From Actinomadura_E scrupuli (lineage in GTDB: Bacteria > Actinomycetota > Actinomycetes > Streptosporangiales > Streptosporangiaceae): a stretch of DNA of 64,000 nt. The stretch's first letter is position 1. Each line of letters starts with the position of its first letter. The position numbers and the translations under genes were made by a program. The notes under the pieces were generated by a model. It did no database searches, had not been told where the DNA came from, and saw only the letters and a list, made by a program, of their open reading frames with translations. Location of the stretch: positions 248,001-312,000 of the forward strand of contig NZ_JBPCCU010000004.1 in assembly GCF_050971785.1 (NCBI RefSeq), read 5' to 3'. Below are positions 15,822-23,698 of the stretch, in pieces.

Positions 15822-16081
15822 TGCACGAGATCGGGTTATGTGAGGCCCTTCTCGACGCCGTCGAGAAGCGGGCCGCCGGGCGGCAGGTGACCGGCCTGCG
15901 GGTCCGCATCGGCAGCCGGCACCGGGTGGCCGAGCCCGCGCTGACCCAGGGGTTCGAGCTCATCGCCGCCGGGAGCGTCGCCGACGGGGCCGCCATCGAG
16001 CTCGTCACCGTGCCGGGCGACGAGTTCGTCCTCGAATCCATCACGGTGGGAGAGGGACATGTGCCTCGGGATCCCGGGTGA
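15821..16081 (+). CDS. HypA-like nickel-insertion protein lacking the zinc ribbon
   Basis: An 86-residue HypA relative, against about 113 for the family. It keeps the MHEIGLCEALLDAVEK nickel-binding N-terminus (Met-His-Glu) and the GLRVRIGSRHRVAEPALTQGFEL core. HypA normally inserts a domain with two CxxC pairs after this core. Here the chain runs from AIELVTVPGDEFVLESITVG straight to the end with no such cysteines. Nickel binding by His2 may survive, but the zinc site is gone. It overlaps the DUF6893 stop by one base and the hypC start by 23 bp. Confidence 0.8.
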   Translation: MHEIGLCEALLDAVEKRAAGRQVTGLRVRIGSRHRVAEPALTQGFELIAAGSVADGAAIELVTVPGDEFVLESITVGEGHVPRDPG

Positions 16082-16331
16082 GATCGTCGAGTTCCTCGTC
16101 GACCAGCCCGATCTCGCCCGGGTGAGCGTCAGCGGCGTCAAGCGGGCCATCAACGTCGGCCTGCTCGCCGACGAGGACCTGAAGCCGGGCGACTGGATCC
16201 TGATCCATGTCGGCTTCGCCCTGTCCAAGATCGACGAGGCGGAGGCGAAGGCCGCCATGGACTTCCTGGAGGGCATCGGCCTGGCCTACGAGGAGGAGAT
16301 CGCCGCGCTCCGTGACTCGAGGATCGAATGA
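16059..16331 (+). CDS. hypC: HypC hydrogenase maturation chaperone
   Basis: A 90-residue canonical HypC. It begins MCLGIPGEIVEF, with the essential Cys2, and continues ARVSVSGVKRAINVGLLADE and GDWILIHVGFALSKIDEAEA. With HypD it carries the Fe(CN)2CO unit to the large subunit and stays bound until nickel is inserted. The start lies within the HypA-like gene (23-bp overlap), and the end overlaps the hypD ATG at 16328. Confidence 0.95.
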   Translation: MCLGIPGEIVEFLVDQPDLARVSVSGVKRAINVGLLADEDLKPGDWILIHVGFALSKIDEAEAKAAMDFLEGIGLAYEEEIAALRDSRIE

Positions 16332-17533
16332 TGCGCTTCGTGGACGAATACCGGGACGCGGACAAGGCGCGGGCGCTGGCGGCGCAGATCGCGGGCCTGT
16401 GCGAGCCGGGGCGGCACTACAAGTTCATGGAGGTGTGCGGTGGCCACACCCACACCATCTACAAGCACGGGCTGGAGGATCACCTGCCCGAGCAGGTCAC
16501 CCTGGTGCACGGGCCGGGGTGCCCGGTCTGCGTGATCCCGATGGGCCGCGTCGACGACGCCGTCCACCTCGCGGCCCGGCCGGACGTGATCATGACGTCC
16601 TTCGGCGACATGATGCGGGTGCCGGGTGGTGACGGCTCGTTCCTGGACGCCAAGGCGGCGGGGGCCGACGTCCGGATGGTGTACTCGCCGCTGGACGCGC
16701 TGAAGACGGCCCGGCAGAACCCGTCGAAGCGGGTGGTGTTCATGGCCATCGGCTTCGAGACCACCGCGCCGTCGACCGCGATGACCGTGCTGCGCGCCGC
16801 CGCCGAGGGGCTCGGGAACTTCTCGGTCTTCTGCAACCACGTGACGATCATCCCGGCGGTCAAGGCGATCCTGGACTCACCGGATCTGCGCCTGGACGGG
16901 TTCATCGGCCCCGGTCACGTCTCGACGGTGATCGGCTGCCGGCCGTACGACTTCATCGCCCGCCGCTACCGCAAGCCGCTGGTGGTGGCCGGCTTCGAGC
17001 CCCTGGACATCCTGCAGTCGATCTACCAGCTCCTGCTGCAGCTCCGGGAGGGCCGCTGCGAGGTCGAGAACCAGTACGCCCGGGTGGTGCCGTGGGAGGG
17101 AAACCTCAGGGCGCTGCAGGTGATCAATCAGGTGATGGAGCTGCGGCCGCACTTCGAGTGGCGCGGCCTCGGGTTCATCTCGCATTCGGCGTTGCGGATG
17201 CGCGAGGAGTACGCGGCCTTCGACGCCGAGCGGATCTTCCAGGTGCCGGGGGTACGGGTCGCCGATCCCCAGGCGTGCCAGTGCGGTGAGGTGCTCAAGG
17301 GCGTGCTGAAGCCGTGGGAGTGCAAGGTCTTCGGGACCGCCTGCACCCCCGAGACGCCGATCGGCACCTGCATGGTGTCCTCGGAGGGGGCCTGCGCGGC
17401 GTACTACAACTTCGGCCGCTTCACCCGTACCCGGCTGGACCGGGCGGTGCCGGCCGGGCCCGGCGGCGGCCCGGCCGGTCCGTACGGCGGCGTTCCGGGC
17501 GGGGCCCGGGGCGACGAGGGGGGCCGGCGGTGA
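16328..17533 (+). CDS. hypD: HypD Fe-(CN)2CO scaffold protein
   Basis: A 401-residue HypD. The conserved FMEVCGGHTHTIYKHG (about residues 34-49), HGPGCPVCV (about 61-69) and GFETTAPSTAM motifs are all present. So is the C-terminal [4Fe-4S] site (ACQCGEVLKG, FGTACTPETPIGTCMVSSEGACAAYYNF). It is the scaffold on which the Fe(CN)2CO group is built, in complex with HypC. The final 30 residues are a Gly/Pro/Arg-rich tail beyond the family core. It begins in an ATGA overlap with hypC and ends in a GTGA overlap with hypE. Confidence 0.96.
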   Translation: MMRFVDEYRDADKARALAAQIAGLCEPGRHYKFMEVCGGHTHTIYKHGLEDHLPEQVTLVHGPGCPVCVIPMGRVDDAVHLAARPDVIMTSFGDMMRVPGGDGSFLDAKAAGADVRMVYSPLDALKTARQNPSKRVVFMAIGFETTAPSTAMTVLRAAAEGLGNFSVFCNHVTIIPAVKAILDSPDLRLDGFIGPGHVSTVIGCRPYDFIARRYRKPLVVAGFEPLDILQSIYQLLLQLREGRCEVENQYARVVPWEGNLRALQVINQVMELRPHFEWRGLGFISHSALRMREEYAAFDAERIFQVPGVRVADPQACQCGEVLKGVLKPWECKVFGTACTPETPIGTCMVSSEGACAAYYNFGRFTRTRLDRAVPAGPGGGPAGPYGGVPGGARGDEGGRR

Positions 17534-18630
17534 ACGGCGGGGCGACGGCGACCGGCGGCTCCGGCCGCGAGCAGCGGGTGCTGGACCGCATCGACCGGGT
17601 CCGGCGGCGCCGGGCGCGGGTCACCGATGAGCTGATCACCATGGCGCACGGCGCGGGCGGCAAGGCGACCCACACCCTCATCGAGGCGGTCTTCCTGGAG
17701 GCGTTCCGCAACCCGCTGCTGGAGCCGCTGGACGACCAGGCGGTGTTCGCGGTGGGGTCGCCCCGGCTGGCCTTCACCACGGACTCGTACGTCGTCTCGC
17801 CGCTGTTCTTCCCCGGCGGGGACATCGGCGACCTGGCGGTCAACGGCACCGTCAACGACCTCGCCATGTCCGGCGCCCGGCCGCTGCACCTGTCGGCCGC
17901 CTTCATCCTGGAGGAGGGCTTCCCGGTCGCCGACCTCGTCCGCATCGCCGCGTCCATGGCGCGGGCCGCCGCCGCCGCGGACGTGCGGATCGTCACCGGC
18001 GACACCAAGGTCGTCGAGCGCGGCAAGGCCGACGGCTGCTATGTCACCACCGCGGGGGTCGGCGCGCTCGAGCATTCCGGCACGCTCGGGGCCGCCCGGG
18101 CCAGGCCGGGCGACGCCGTCCTGGTGTCCGGGCCGGTCGGCGACCACGGCACCACCATCATGCTCGCCCGCGGGGAGCTGGACCTGGAGGGCGACGTGGT
18201 CTCCGACACCGCGCCGCTGGGCGGGCTGGTGGCCGCCCTGCTCGCCGGCACGAGCGGCGTACGGTGCCTGCGCGACGCCACCCGCGGCGGGGTCGCCACG
18301 GTTCTCAACGAGGTCGCCCGTGCCTCCGACGTCGCCGTCGTGATCGACGAGACGGCCGTCCCGGTCCGTCCCGAGGTGCGGGGCGCCGCGGAGATCCTGG
18401 GCATCGACCCGCTCTACGTCGCCTGCGAGGGCCGCATGATCGTCGTCGTGGACGGCGCGCAGGCCGGGGCGGCGCTGGCCGCGCTGCGCGCCCATCCGCT
18501 GGGCGAGCGGGCGGCCGTCATCGGGCGGGTCGCGGCCGATCCGCCCGGGCTCGTGCTGCTCAAGACCGAGTTCGGCGGCACCCGCATCGTCGACGTCCTG
18601 ATCGGCGACCCGCTGCCACGAATCTGCTGA
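17530..18630 (+). CDS. hypE: HypE carbamoyl-dehydratase for cyanide ligand synthesis
   Basis: A 366-residue HypE of the PurM/SelD-like ATPase fold. DELITMAHGAGGKATHTLIE begins the conserved core at about residue 33; FTTDSYVVSPLFFPGGDIGDLAVNGTVNDLAMSGA and IVTGDTKVVERG follow. The chain ends PRIC: the C-terminal cysteine is the residue that is carbamoylated by HypF and dehydrated to a thiocyanate. The start is GTG 17530, giving about 30 residues of N-terminal extension. Its partner HypF is not in this window, so it must be encoded elsewhere. Confidence 0.95.
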   Translation: MNGGATATGGSGREQRVLDRIDRVRRRRARVTDELITMAHGAGGKATHTLIEAVFLEAFRNPLLEPLDDQAVFAVGSPRLAFTTDSYVVSPLFFPGGDIGDLAVNGTVNDLAMSGARPLHLSAAFILEEGFPVADLVRIAASMARAAAAADVRIVTGDTKVVERGKADGCYVTTAGVGALEHSGTLGAARARPGDAVLVSGPVGDHGTTIMLARGELDLEGDVVSDTAPLGGLVAALLAGTSGVRCLRDATRGGVATVLNEVARASDVAVVIDETAVPVRPEVRGAAEILGIDPLYVACEGRMIVVVDGAQAGAALAALRAHPLGERAAVIGRVAADPPGLVLLKTEFGGTRIVDVLIGDPLPRIC

Positions 18631-18639
18631 GGAGGCACC

Positions 18640-18945
18640 ATGAAGGATCCGGCCGTCCCGCCGCACGACAAGGGCGAGGACCAGCCCGTCCAGAAGGACC
18701 CGATCTCCCGCTCCAGCCACGTGCAGTCCGAGGAGGCGGTCGAGGGCGAGGGCGAACCCACCGAACACGAGGCCGGCACCGAGCCGGAGTCCCCGCACGC
18801 CGTGGGCGAGAGCGTGGCGCCGGGCGGTGAGGAGGGCGGCGGCGAGCCCGAGGGCGTTGAGGGCGCCGGCCGTCGGCCCTACGGCACCGCCGAGGGGCCG
18901 GCGAGCACCGCTCCCGTGGAGCCGCGGGAGGAGGAGGACGACTGA
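18640..18945 (+). CDS. disordered acidic protein at the end of the hydrogenase operon
   Basis: A 101-residue protein with GAGGAGG before its ATG, 9 bp after hypE. It is dominated by Glu, Pro and Gly (EEAVEGEGEPTEHEAGTEPE, EEGGGEPEGVEG) and ends EEEDD, with a slightly conserved-looking start MKDPAVPPHDKGEDQPVQKD. There is no hydrophobic core or Cys, so it is probably intrinsically disordered and cytosolic. I do not recognise a family. Its strong ribosome site and position before a clear terminator support it as a real last operon gene. Confidence 0.6.
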   Translation: MKDPAVPPHDKGEDQPVQKDPISRSSHVQSEEAVEGEGEPTEHEAGTEPESPHAVGESVAPGGEEGGGEPEGVEGAGRRPYGTAEGPASTAPVEPREEEDD

Positions 18946-18999
18946 GCCCGGCCGGGCGGCGTCGAGCCGGGGCGCACCCCGTCCTCGGCCGGAACGGAA

Positions 19000-19023
19000 C
19001 GGGCCCGCCCGCGGGCGGGCCCG
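19000..19023. terminator. perfect 24-bp palindromic terminator, hydrogenase operon / CYTH gene
   Basis: Positions 19000-19010 and 19013-19023 are perfect complements around a GC centre. It lies between converging genes and could end transcription from both sides. Confidence 0.65.
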
Positions 19024-19042
19024 GCGCCGGGGCGTCCCCCGC

Positions 19043-20278
19043 TCAGCCTCGGCCGAGGGCCGAGTCCCACGGGTCGCCCGAGCCGGACGGCGACGGGATC
19101 GTGATGAGGTCCAGCGAGGTGACCGGGCCGGAGTGCTCGGGCACCTCCCCGCCCAGCCGGAACGGAACGGTTCCGCCCGCGGGCACGTCCGTGACGAACG
19201 CGGTCTGGCCGCCGACCAGCCGGCCCTGCCGGTTGCGGAAGAGCGCCGTCACCGCCACCTCGTCCGCCGCGGCCGGGTAGGGGTTCACGAGCTCGCCGGT
19301 CACCGAGCAGGACCGGCCGCGCACCAGGAACCGTACGTCCCGGTAGCCGAACGCCGGGAAGTCCTCCGGCTGGGCGGGGGTGGGATACCAGTCGGCGGGT
19401 TTGGGCGCGACCTCGAGGGTGTGCGGCGGCCCCTTGGTCCGCATCGAGCTCGCCCACGCGATCCGGCCGCCGGGCGGGAAGAGGTGCAGGACCTGGTCGC
19501 CGGTGCCCACGATGTGGCCGTTCTGGTCGCGGGCGGTGATCTGGATCGCGGGCTGCTCGCAGTAGTGGCGGAGGTTGGTGTTCTCCAGGACCACGGCCCA
19601 CAGCACCACGTGCCGTCCGGGCTCGGCCTCCGGGACGAACGAGCTCCAGCCCAGCTCGGCCACCCCGAACGACCGGACCTCCTGCCGCTGCGGGGCCGTC
19701 GAAGGCCCCGCGGACCGCTGCTCGCGGGGCGCGGACGCCGGTGGGGAGGTGCCCGCGGGCTGGGTCTGGGGTGTCCCGATCACCCGGCCGGGCGGGTCGG
19801 CTCCGGCGGGTGCCTGGACCGGTTCGAGCCCCAGCTGCCGGGTGGCCCACTGGACGGCCCCGGTGTCGGGTCCGTCGATCTCCAGGAAGGGCGGCAGGCC
19901 GGGCCATTCGGCCAGGTTGAAGGTGAGGGCGTGCAGCCGCCACTCCTCGCGGTGGCTCTCCTGCCGGCGGGTGACCTCCAGGCCGAGCTCCTCGATGATG
20001 CGCTGGGCGATCCCGAAGTCGGCGACGGCCACCTCCAGCTCCGCGGGCCGCCCGCCGGAGTCGGCCACGGCACCGCCGCGGGTGAAGGTCAGCACGTGCT
20101 GCGCGCCGTCGGAGCGCACGCTCGCCCAGGCGCCGCGGGCCCGGGTCGCGTCGTTCTCCAGGACCACTCGGCGGACGAGACGGCGGGGAGAGACGCACGT
20201 GGCGTTCAGCCCCACGAGCCGGTGCCGGATCAGTTCCAGATCAACGTCGAAGAACCGCGCCTCGTGCCCCTGTTGCAT
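19043..20278 (-). CDS. CYTH-domain protein with two C-terminal FxLYD-like beta-sandwich repeats
   Basis: A 411-residue protein. Residues 1-155 look like a CYTH (adenylate cyclase class IV/thiamine-triphosphatase-type) tunnel domain: MQQGHEARFFDVDLELIRHR, LVRRVVLEND, PAELEVAVADFGIAQRIIEE and WPGLPPFLEIDGPD. The usual ExExK start is reduced to E-x-R. A Pro/Ala-rich linker (about 165-210) leads to two beta-rich repeats (about 225-310 and 320-395) resembling FxLYD domains (VVLENTNLRHYC...GHIVGTG; VTGELVNPYPAAADEVAVTAL). CYTH enzymes act on triphosphates, but this one's substrate is unknown. The ATG at 20278 is chosen for its GGAGGGG six bases upstream, over an open extension. Confidence 0.72.
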   Translation of the reverse strand: MQQGHEARFFDVDLELIRHRLVGLNATCVSPRRLVRRVVLENDATRARGAWASVRSDGAQHVLTFTRGGAVADSGGRPAELEVAVADFGIAQRIIEELGLEVTRRQESHREEWRLHALTFNLAEWPGLPPFLEIDGPDTGAVQWATRQLGLEPVQAPAGADPPGRVIGTPQTQPAGTSPPASAPREQRSAGPSTAPQRQEVRSFGVAELGWSSFVPEAEPGRHVVLWAVVLENTNLRHYCEQPAIQITARDQNGHIVGTGDQVLHLFPPGGRIAWASSMRTKGPPHTLEVAPKPADWYPTPAQPEDFPAFGYRDVRFLVRGRSCSVTGELVNPYPAAADEVAVTALFRNRQGRLVGGQTAFVTDVPAGGTVPFRLGGEVPEHSGPVTSLDLITIPSPSGSGDPWDSALGRG

Positions 20279-20424
20279 GTAATCCCCTCCGCTGCGCCTG
20301 CGTGCGTGTTCATCGTGGCGCAGCCGAGGCCCGGCGATCAACGGCTTCGGGCGGCGGGAGTGCGCGCGGCTTCAGAACGGCTCGTTGCTGTGACGGACAG
20401 GCTCCGTACGGCGGTGACATCGGG

Positions 20425-21051
20425 CTACGACCGGGGCCGCGTCACCGGCAGCAGGACGTCGTCGACGAGGGAGACCAGGAAGTCGTCGGGGATGTCCATG
20501 CTCTCGGTGAGGCAGTGGTACATCACCATCGCCGGGCCGACGCGGGAGATCTGCGGGGTGACCGCCTCGGGGCGCACCTCGCCGCGTTCCGCACCGCGTC
20601 GCAGCGCGTCGAGGATCATCTGCCTGAGCGGCCCGACGACGCGTTCGCGGACCACGGAGTGCAGCAGGAACGAGCTCTCGTCGGCCTCGATCTTGAGTAC
20701 CTGGAAGACCGCGCCCTTGGTGACCGCGGTGACGTCGCGGTAGCAGCGCATCAGGGCGAGCAGGTCGTCGCGGACGTTGTCGTACTCGGGTATCTCCGAC
20801 GGCACGGGCAGGGCGTGCTCAAGGGCCTCGCGCAGCAGGTCGTCCTTGGTGGCCCACCGCCGGTAGAGCGCGGCCTTGCCGGTCTGCGCGGCGGCGGCGA
20901 CGCCCTCCATGGTCAGCTTGGCGTAGCCGACGGCGCCGAGCTGCTCGAAGACCGCGTCGAAGATCGCCTTTTCCAGCGCGTCGCCGCGTCGGCGGGTGGC
21001 CGGGGTCACGGGCGGTTCCCGAAATTTAGTGAACGCAACCGTTCCCTCCAT
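20425..21051 (-). CDS. TetR family transcriptional regulator
   Basis: A 208-residue TetR repressor with an N-terminal helix-turn-helix (LEKAIFDAVFEQLGAVGYAKLTMEGVAAAAQTGKAALYRRWATKDDLL, about residues 25-72) and a helical ligand domain. It is divergent from the MFS transporter at 21167 and probably controls it. The ATG at 21051 is preferred; a GTG nine bases upstream is possible, and a GTG at 21009 would give a shorter form. Two related 15-bp sites flank this start (21031-21045 and 21081-21095), consistent with autoregulation. No clear ribosome site precedes any start. Confidence 0.88.
   Translation of the reverse strand: MEGTVAFTKFREPPVTPATRRRGDALEKAIFDAVFEQLGAVGYAKLTMEGVAAAAQTGKAALYRRWATKDDLLREALEHALPVPSEIPEYDNVRDDLLALMRCYRDVTAVTKGAVFQVLKIEADESSFLLHSVVRERVVGPLRQMILDALRRGAERGEVRPEAVTPQISRVGPAMVMYHCLTESMDIPDDFLVSLVDDVLLPVTRPRS
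21031..21045. promoter_or_regulatory. putative TetR operator, copy 1
   Basis: On the minus strand this reads GGAACGGTTGCGTTC, an AACG/CGTT inverted repeat. It shares 11 of 15 bases with the site at 21081-21095 and lies in the first codons of the TetR gene. Confidence 0.45.
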
Positions 21052-21080
21052 GGCCCGCACATGTTACGGTCAGCGCTAGT

Positions 21081-21095
21081 AGACGGATCCGTTCC
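21081..21095. promoter_or_regulatory. putative TetR operator, copy 2
   Basis: On the minus strand this reads GGAACGGATCCGTCT and contains the perfect palindrome ACGGATCCGT (21083-21092). It sits in the TetR/MFS divergent promoter gap, 50 bp from copy 1, close to five helical turns. Confidence 0.5.
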
Positions 21096-21166
21096 TTATA
21101 TCCGTGCCGCTGGCCTCTTCATGTTAGTGGACTTCCCCGTACCGTAACCCCCTCCCGGAGGTCTCC

Positions 21167-22627
21167 TTGCCGACGCCGTCCACCGCCCGCCCGCGCGAGG
21201 CCCGTGCGCCGGGCCTCGCCACCCGCACCGCCCGTCCCGGCCTCGTACTGGCCGTCATCGTCGGCTGCCAGCTGATGATCGGCCTGGACACGGCCATCGT
21301 CACCATCGCCCTGCCGGAGGTCCAGCGCGGGCTGCACGTGTCCGCGACCGGCCTGGCCTGGATCCAGAACGCCTACATGCTGACCTTCGGAGGCCTGCTG
21401 CTGCTCGGCGGGCGCGCCGGTGACATCCTGGGCCGCCGCCGCGTCTTCGTCGCCGGCGTGGCGGTCTTCACCCTCGCCTCCCTGCTCGGCGGCTTCGCCA
21501 CCGCCGGCGGGTGGCTGGTCGCCGCGCGTGCTCTGCAGGGGCTCGGCGCGGCCATCGCCGGGCCCAGCGCGCTGGCCCTGATCGCCGTCAGCTTCGAGGG
21601 GCCCGCCAGGGTCCGGGCACTGAGCATCTTCTCCGCCGTGACCGGCGCGGGCGGCGCCATCGGCATGCTCGCCGGTGGCGTCCTCACCGACTGGGTCTCC
21701 TGGCGGTGGGTGTTCTTCGTCAACGTGCCGCTCGGCGTCGTCCTCGCCCTGCTCGCCCCCCGGTGCATCCGCGAGACCGAGCGGCGTCCGGGCCGGTTCG
21801 ACGTCGCCGGCGCGCTCGCCTCCACCGGGGGCATGCTCGCCCTGGTGTACGGGTTCATCCGGGCCGGTTCGGACGGCTGGCGGGACGCCCGGACCCTGGT
21901 CTCGTTCCTCCTGGCCGTCGTGCTGCTCGGCCTGTTCCTGGTCATCGAGACGCGGGCCCGCCAGGCGATCGTGCCGCTGCACCTGTTCGCCGACCGCGAG
22001 CGCGCCGGGGCCCTCGCCAACATGCTGCTGCTGTGCGCGGGCATGTTCGGGATGTTCTACTTCCTCACCCAGTTCCTCCAGGAGGTGCTGGGATTCGGCC
22101 CGCTCCGGGCGGGGGCCGCGTTCCTGCCCATGGTGGTCATGCAGTTCGCCTGCGTGCGCACCGTGCCCCGGCTGCTGCCGAGGTTCGGCCCCAAGCCGGT
22201 CGTCGTCACCGGAGCCGTGCTGGTCACCACCGGGCTGGCCTGGCTGTCCCAGATCTCCGACGGCAGCGGGTACGCCACCTCGGTGCTCGGCCCGATGCTG
22301 CTCATGGGCATGGGCGGCGGCCTGGCCATCATGCCGCTGAACCTGGTCATCCTGTCCAGCGTGCCGCCGCAGGAGTCCGGTGCGGCGTCTGGTCTGGCCC
22401 AGACCATGATCTGGGCCGGTGGCGGGCTGGGGTCCGCCGTGCTCGTCACCGTCTTCGGCACCGCGAGCCGGCACGCGGCAGGGCGGCTGCCGGCCGGCGT
22501 CGGCTCGGCGGCCCGGCAGCACCACGTCCTGACCGAGGGCATGGCGGCCGCGTTCGCCGCCGCCGCCGTGTTCGCCGTGTGCGCGCTGATCGTCTCGCTG
22601 ACGGCTATCCGGGCAAAGCGGGCATGA
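21167..22627 (+). CDS. MFS drug efflux transporter, DHA2 (14-TM) type
   Basis: A 486-residue major facilitator. Motifs include LDTAIVTIALPEVQRGL (DHA2 motif D1), GGRAGDILGRRRVF (motif A), ALQGLGAAIAGPSALALI, and GGAIGMLAGGVLTDWVSWRWVFFVNVP (motif C region). About 14 hydrophobic spans are visible. It should be a proton-coupled exporter of toxic compounds or an antibiotic. The start is the TTG at 21167, placed 5-6 bases after CGGAGG; no ATG lies near. It is divergent from a TetR gene that likely represses it. Confidence 0.9.
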   Translation: MPTPSTARPREARAPGLATRTARPGLVLAVIVGCQLMIGLDTAIVTIALPEVQRGLHVSATGLAWIQNAYMLTFGGLLLLGGRAGDILGRRRVFVAGVAVFTLASLLGGFATAGGWLVAARALQGLGAAIAGPSALALIAVSFEGPARVRALSIFSAVTGAGGAIGMLAGGVLTDWVSWRWVFFVNVPLGVVLALLAPRCIRETERRPGRFDVAGALASTGGMLALVYGFIRAGSDGWRDARTLVSFLLAVVLLGLFLVIETRARQAIVPLHLFADRERAGALANMLLLCAGMFGMFYFLTQFLQEVLGFGPLRAGAAFLPMVVMQFACVRTVPRLLPRFGPKPVVVTGAVLVTTGLAWLSQISDGSGYATSVLGPMLLMGMGGGLAIMPLNLVILSSVPPQESGAASGLAQTMIWAGGGLGSAVLVTVFGTASRHAAGRLPAGVGSAARQHHVLTEGMAAAFAAAAVFAVCALIVSLTAIRAKRA

Positions 22628-22711
22628 GCCTTCCTCGGGCTTGAGCATGAGCAGGCGGTTCCGCGGGCAGGTCTCCCCAGCAGACCGAGATCATGAGAAG
22701 GGAGACGGCAG

Positions 22712-23113
22712 ATGCTGTACGGCAAAGAGCACGTCAAGCGCTATGTGGAGACCGATGGCGAGGAGGGGCACGACTGGGAGGGCACGCAGACGCTGATCCT
22801 CACCACGAAGGGCCGTAAGAGCGGGCAGCCGCGCAGCAACCCGCTGATCTACCAGCCGTACGGGGACGACCTGCTGGTGGTGGCCTCCAAGGGCGGCGAG
22901 GACAAGCCGCCCGCGTGGTACCTCAACCTGCAGGACGACCCGGAGGTGCAGGTGCAGGTCAAGGGGGACAAGTTCACCGCGCACGCGCGCACCGCGACCC
23001 CGGAGGAGAAGCCGGACATGTGGCGGACGATGGTCAGCACCTGGCCCGCCTACGACGAGTACCAGCAGAAGACCAAGCGGGAGATCCCCGTCGTGGTACT
23101 GGAACGCGCCTGA
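22712..23113 (+). CDS. DDN-like nitroreductase / F420-dependent quinone reductase family protein
   Basis: A 133-residue split-barrel protein of the deazaflavin-dependent nitroreductase (Ddn) family. Typical segments are LILTTKGRKSGQPRSNPLIY, DDLLVVASKGGEDKPPAWYLNLQ and VQVQVKGDKFTAHARTA. Family members use reduced coenzyme F420 to reduce quinones or nitro compounds. The length is normal. GGGAGA precedes the ATG. It follows the MFS gene by 84 bp on the same strand but is probably independent. Confidence 0.9.
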   Translation: MLYGKEHVKRYVETDGEEGHDWEGTQTLILTTKGRKSGQPRSNPLIYQPYGDDLLVVASKGGEDKPPAWYLNLQDDPEVQVQVKGDKFTAHARTATPEEKPDMWRTMVSTWPAYDEYQQKTKREIPVVVLERA

Positions 23114-23324
23114 ACAACGGGATACCTGCGAGGCCTTCTACCTGGTTTCCCTCTCGTCCTACACCGCCAGGCTGTGCGTGGCCTGAGCTGGTACGAGCGC
23201 CGATCCGTGCGTGGGTGGGCTGCCTGCCGGGCTTGAACGTCTGGTGTGGAGCGGGGTTGCGTGCGTCGCCGCGGTGCGGACCGTAATGGCTACAGGAATC
23301 CACAATCAAGAAGGGAGGTCTCGC

Positions 23325-23534
23325 ATGAGCGAGAGCCTCACCACACCGGCGCCCGACGACGACGCTCTGCGAAAGATGCTCGCCGACGACCCGGCGCTGG
23401 AAGCGGCCGGGGTCACGTTCGACGACCTGCGCAGTGCCCGCGACCAGGGCATGAAATTGCAGGACTACGTCGAGAAGCGGCTCGACGGTCTTGGCCACGA
23501 ATATCTCTCCGAGGTGCGCCTGTTCCTCGGCTAA
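23325..23534 (+). CDS. small protein of unknown function (69 aa)
   Basis: A 69-residue acidic, mostly helical protein, MSESLTTPAPDDDALRKMLA onward, ending YLSEVRLFLG. It has an excellent ribosome site (AAGGGAGG) seven bases before the ATG at 23325 and a strong terminator just after it, so it appears to be a genuine monocistronic gene. No cysteine, membrane segment or known domain is recognised. The 210 bp before it hold no gene I can support. Confidence 0.6.
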   Translation: MSESLTTPAPDDDALRKMLADDPALEAAGVTFDDLRSARDQGMKLQDYVEKRLDGLGHEYLSEVRLFLG

Positions 23535-23547
23535 AACCAGGTCCATA

Positions 23548-23564
23548 TGCACGGAAGCCGTGCA
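23548..23564 (+). repeat. short perfect hairpin after the 69-aa gene
   Basis: TGCACGG and CCGTGCA are separated by AAG, making a tight 7-bp stem 13 bases after the stop. It may slow transcription or protect the 3' end ahead of the terminator at 23581. Confidence 0.4.
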
Positions 23565-23580
23565 CAGCCTGAGTCAAGCG

Positions 23581-23623
23581 CCGACCTTCACCCCCAGACC
23601 AGGGAGTGAAGGTCGGTTTTCTT
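23581..23623 (+). terminator. Rho-independent terminator
   Basis: CCGACCTTCAC (23581-23591) pairs perfectly with GTGAAGGTCGG (23606-23616) and is followed by TTTTCTTT. This is a classical intrinsic terminator with a U-tract, unusual in this GC-rich window. Confidence 0.85.
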
Positions 23624-23698
23624 TGGTGACCGGGGTATGAGGCGGCAGGCAGGGTGCCGTGCGGATCGATTGTCGCAGTGGGTGTCGTCTCGGACTGA

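Noticed and set aside
18827..20743. Long plus-strand open frame (638 codons) opposite the CYTH gene and TetR end
   Set aside because: Its composition is Arg/Gly/Pro-rich with no fold, it crosses a terminator, and it opposes well-supported genes.
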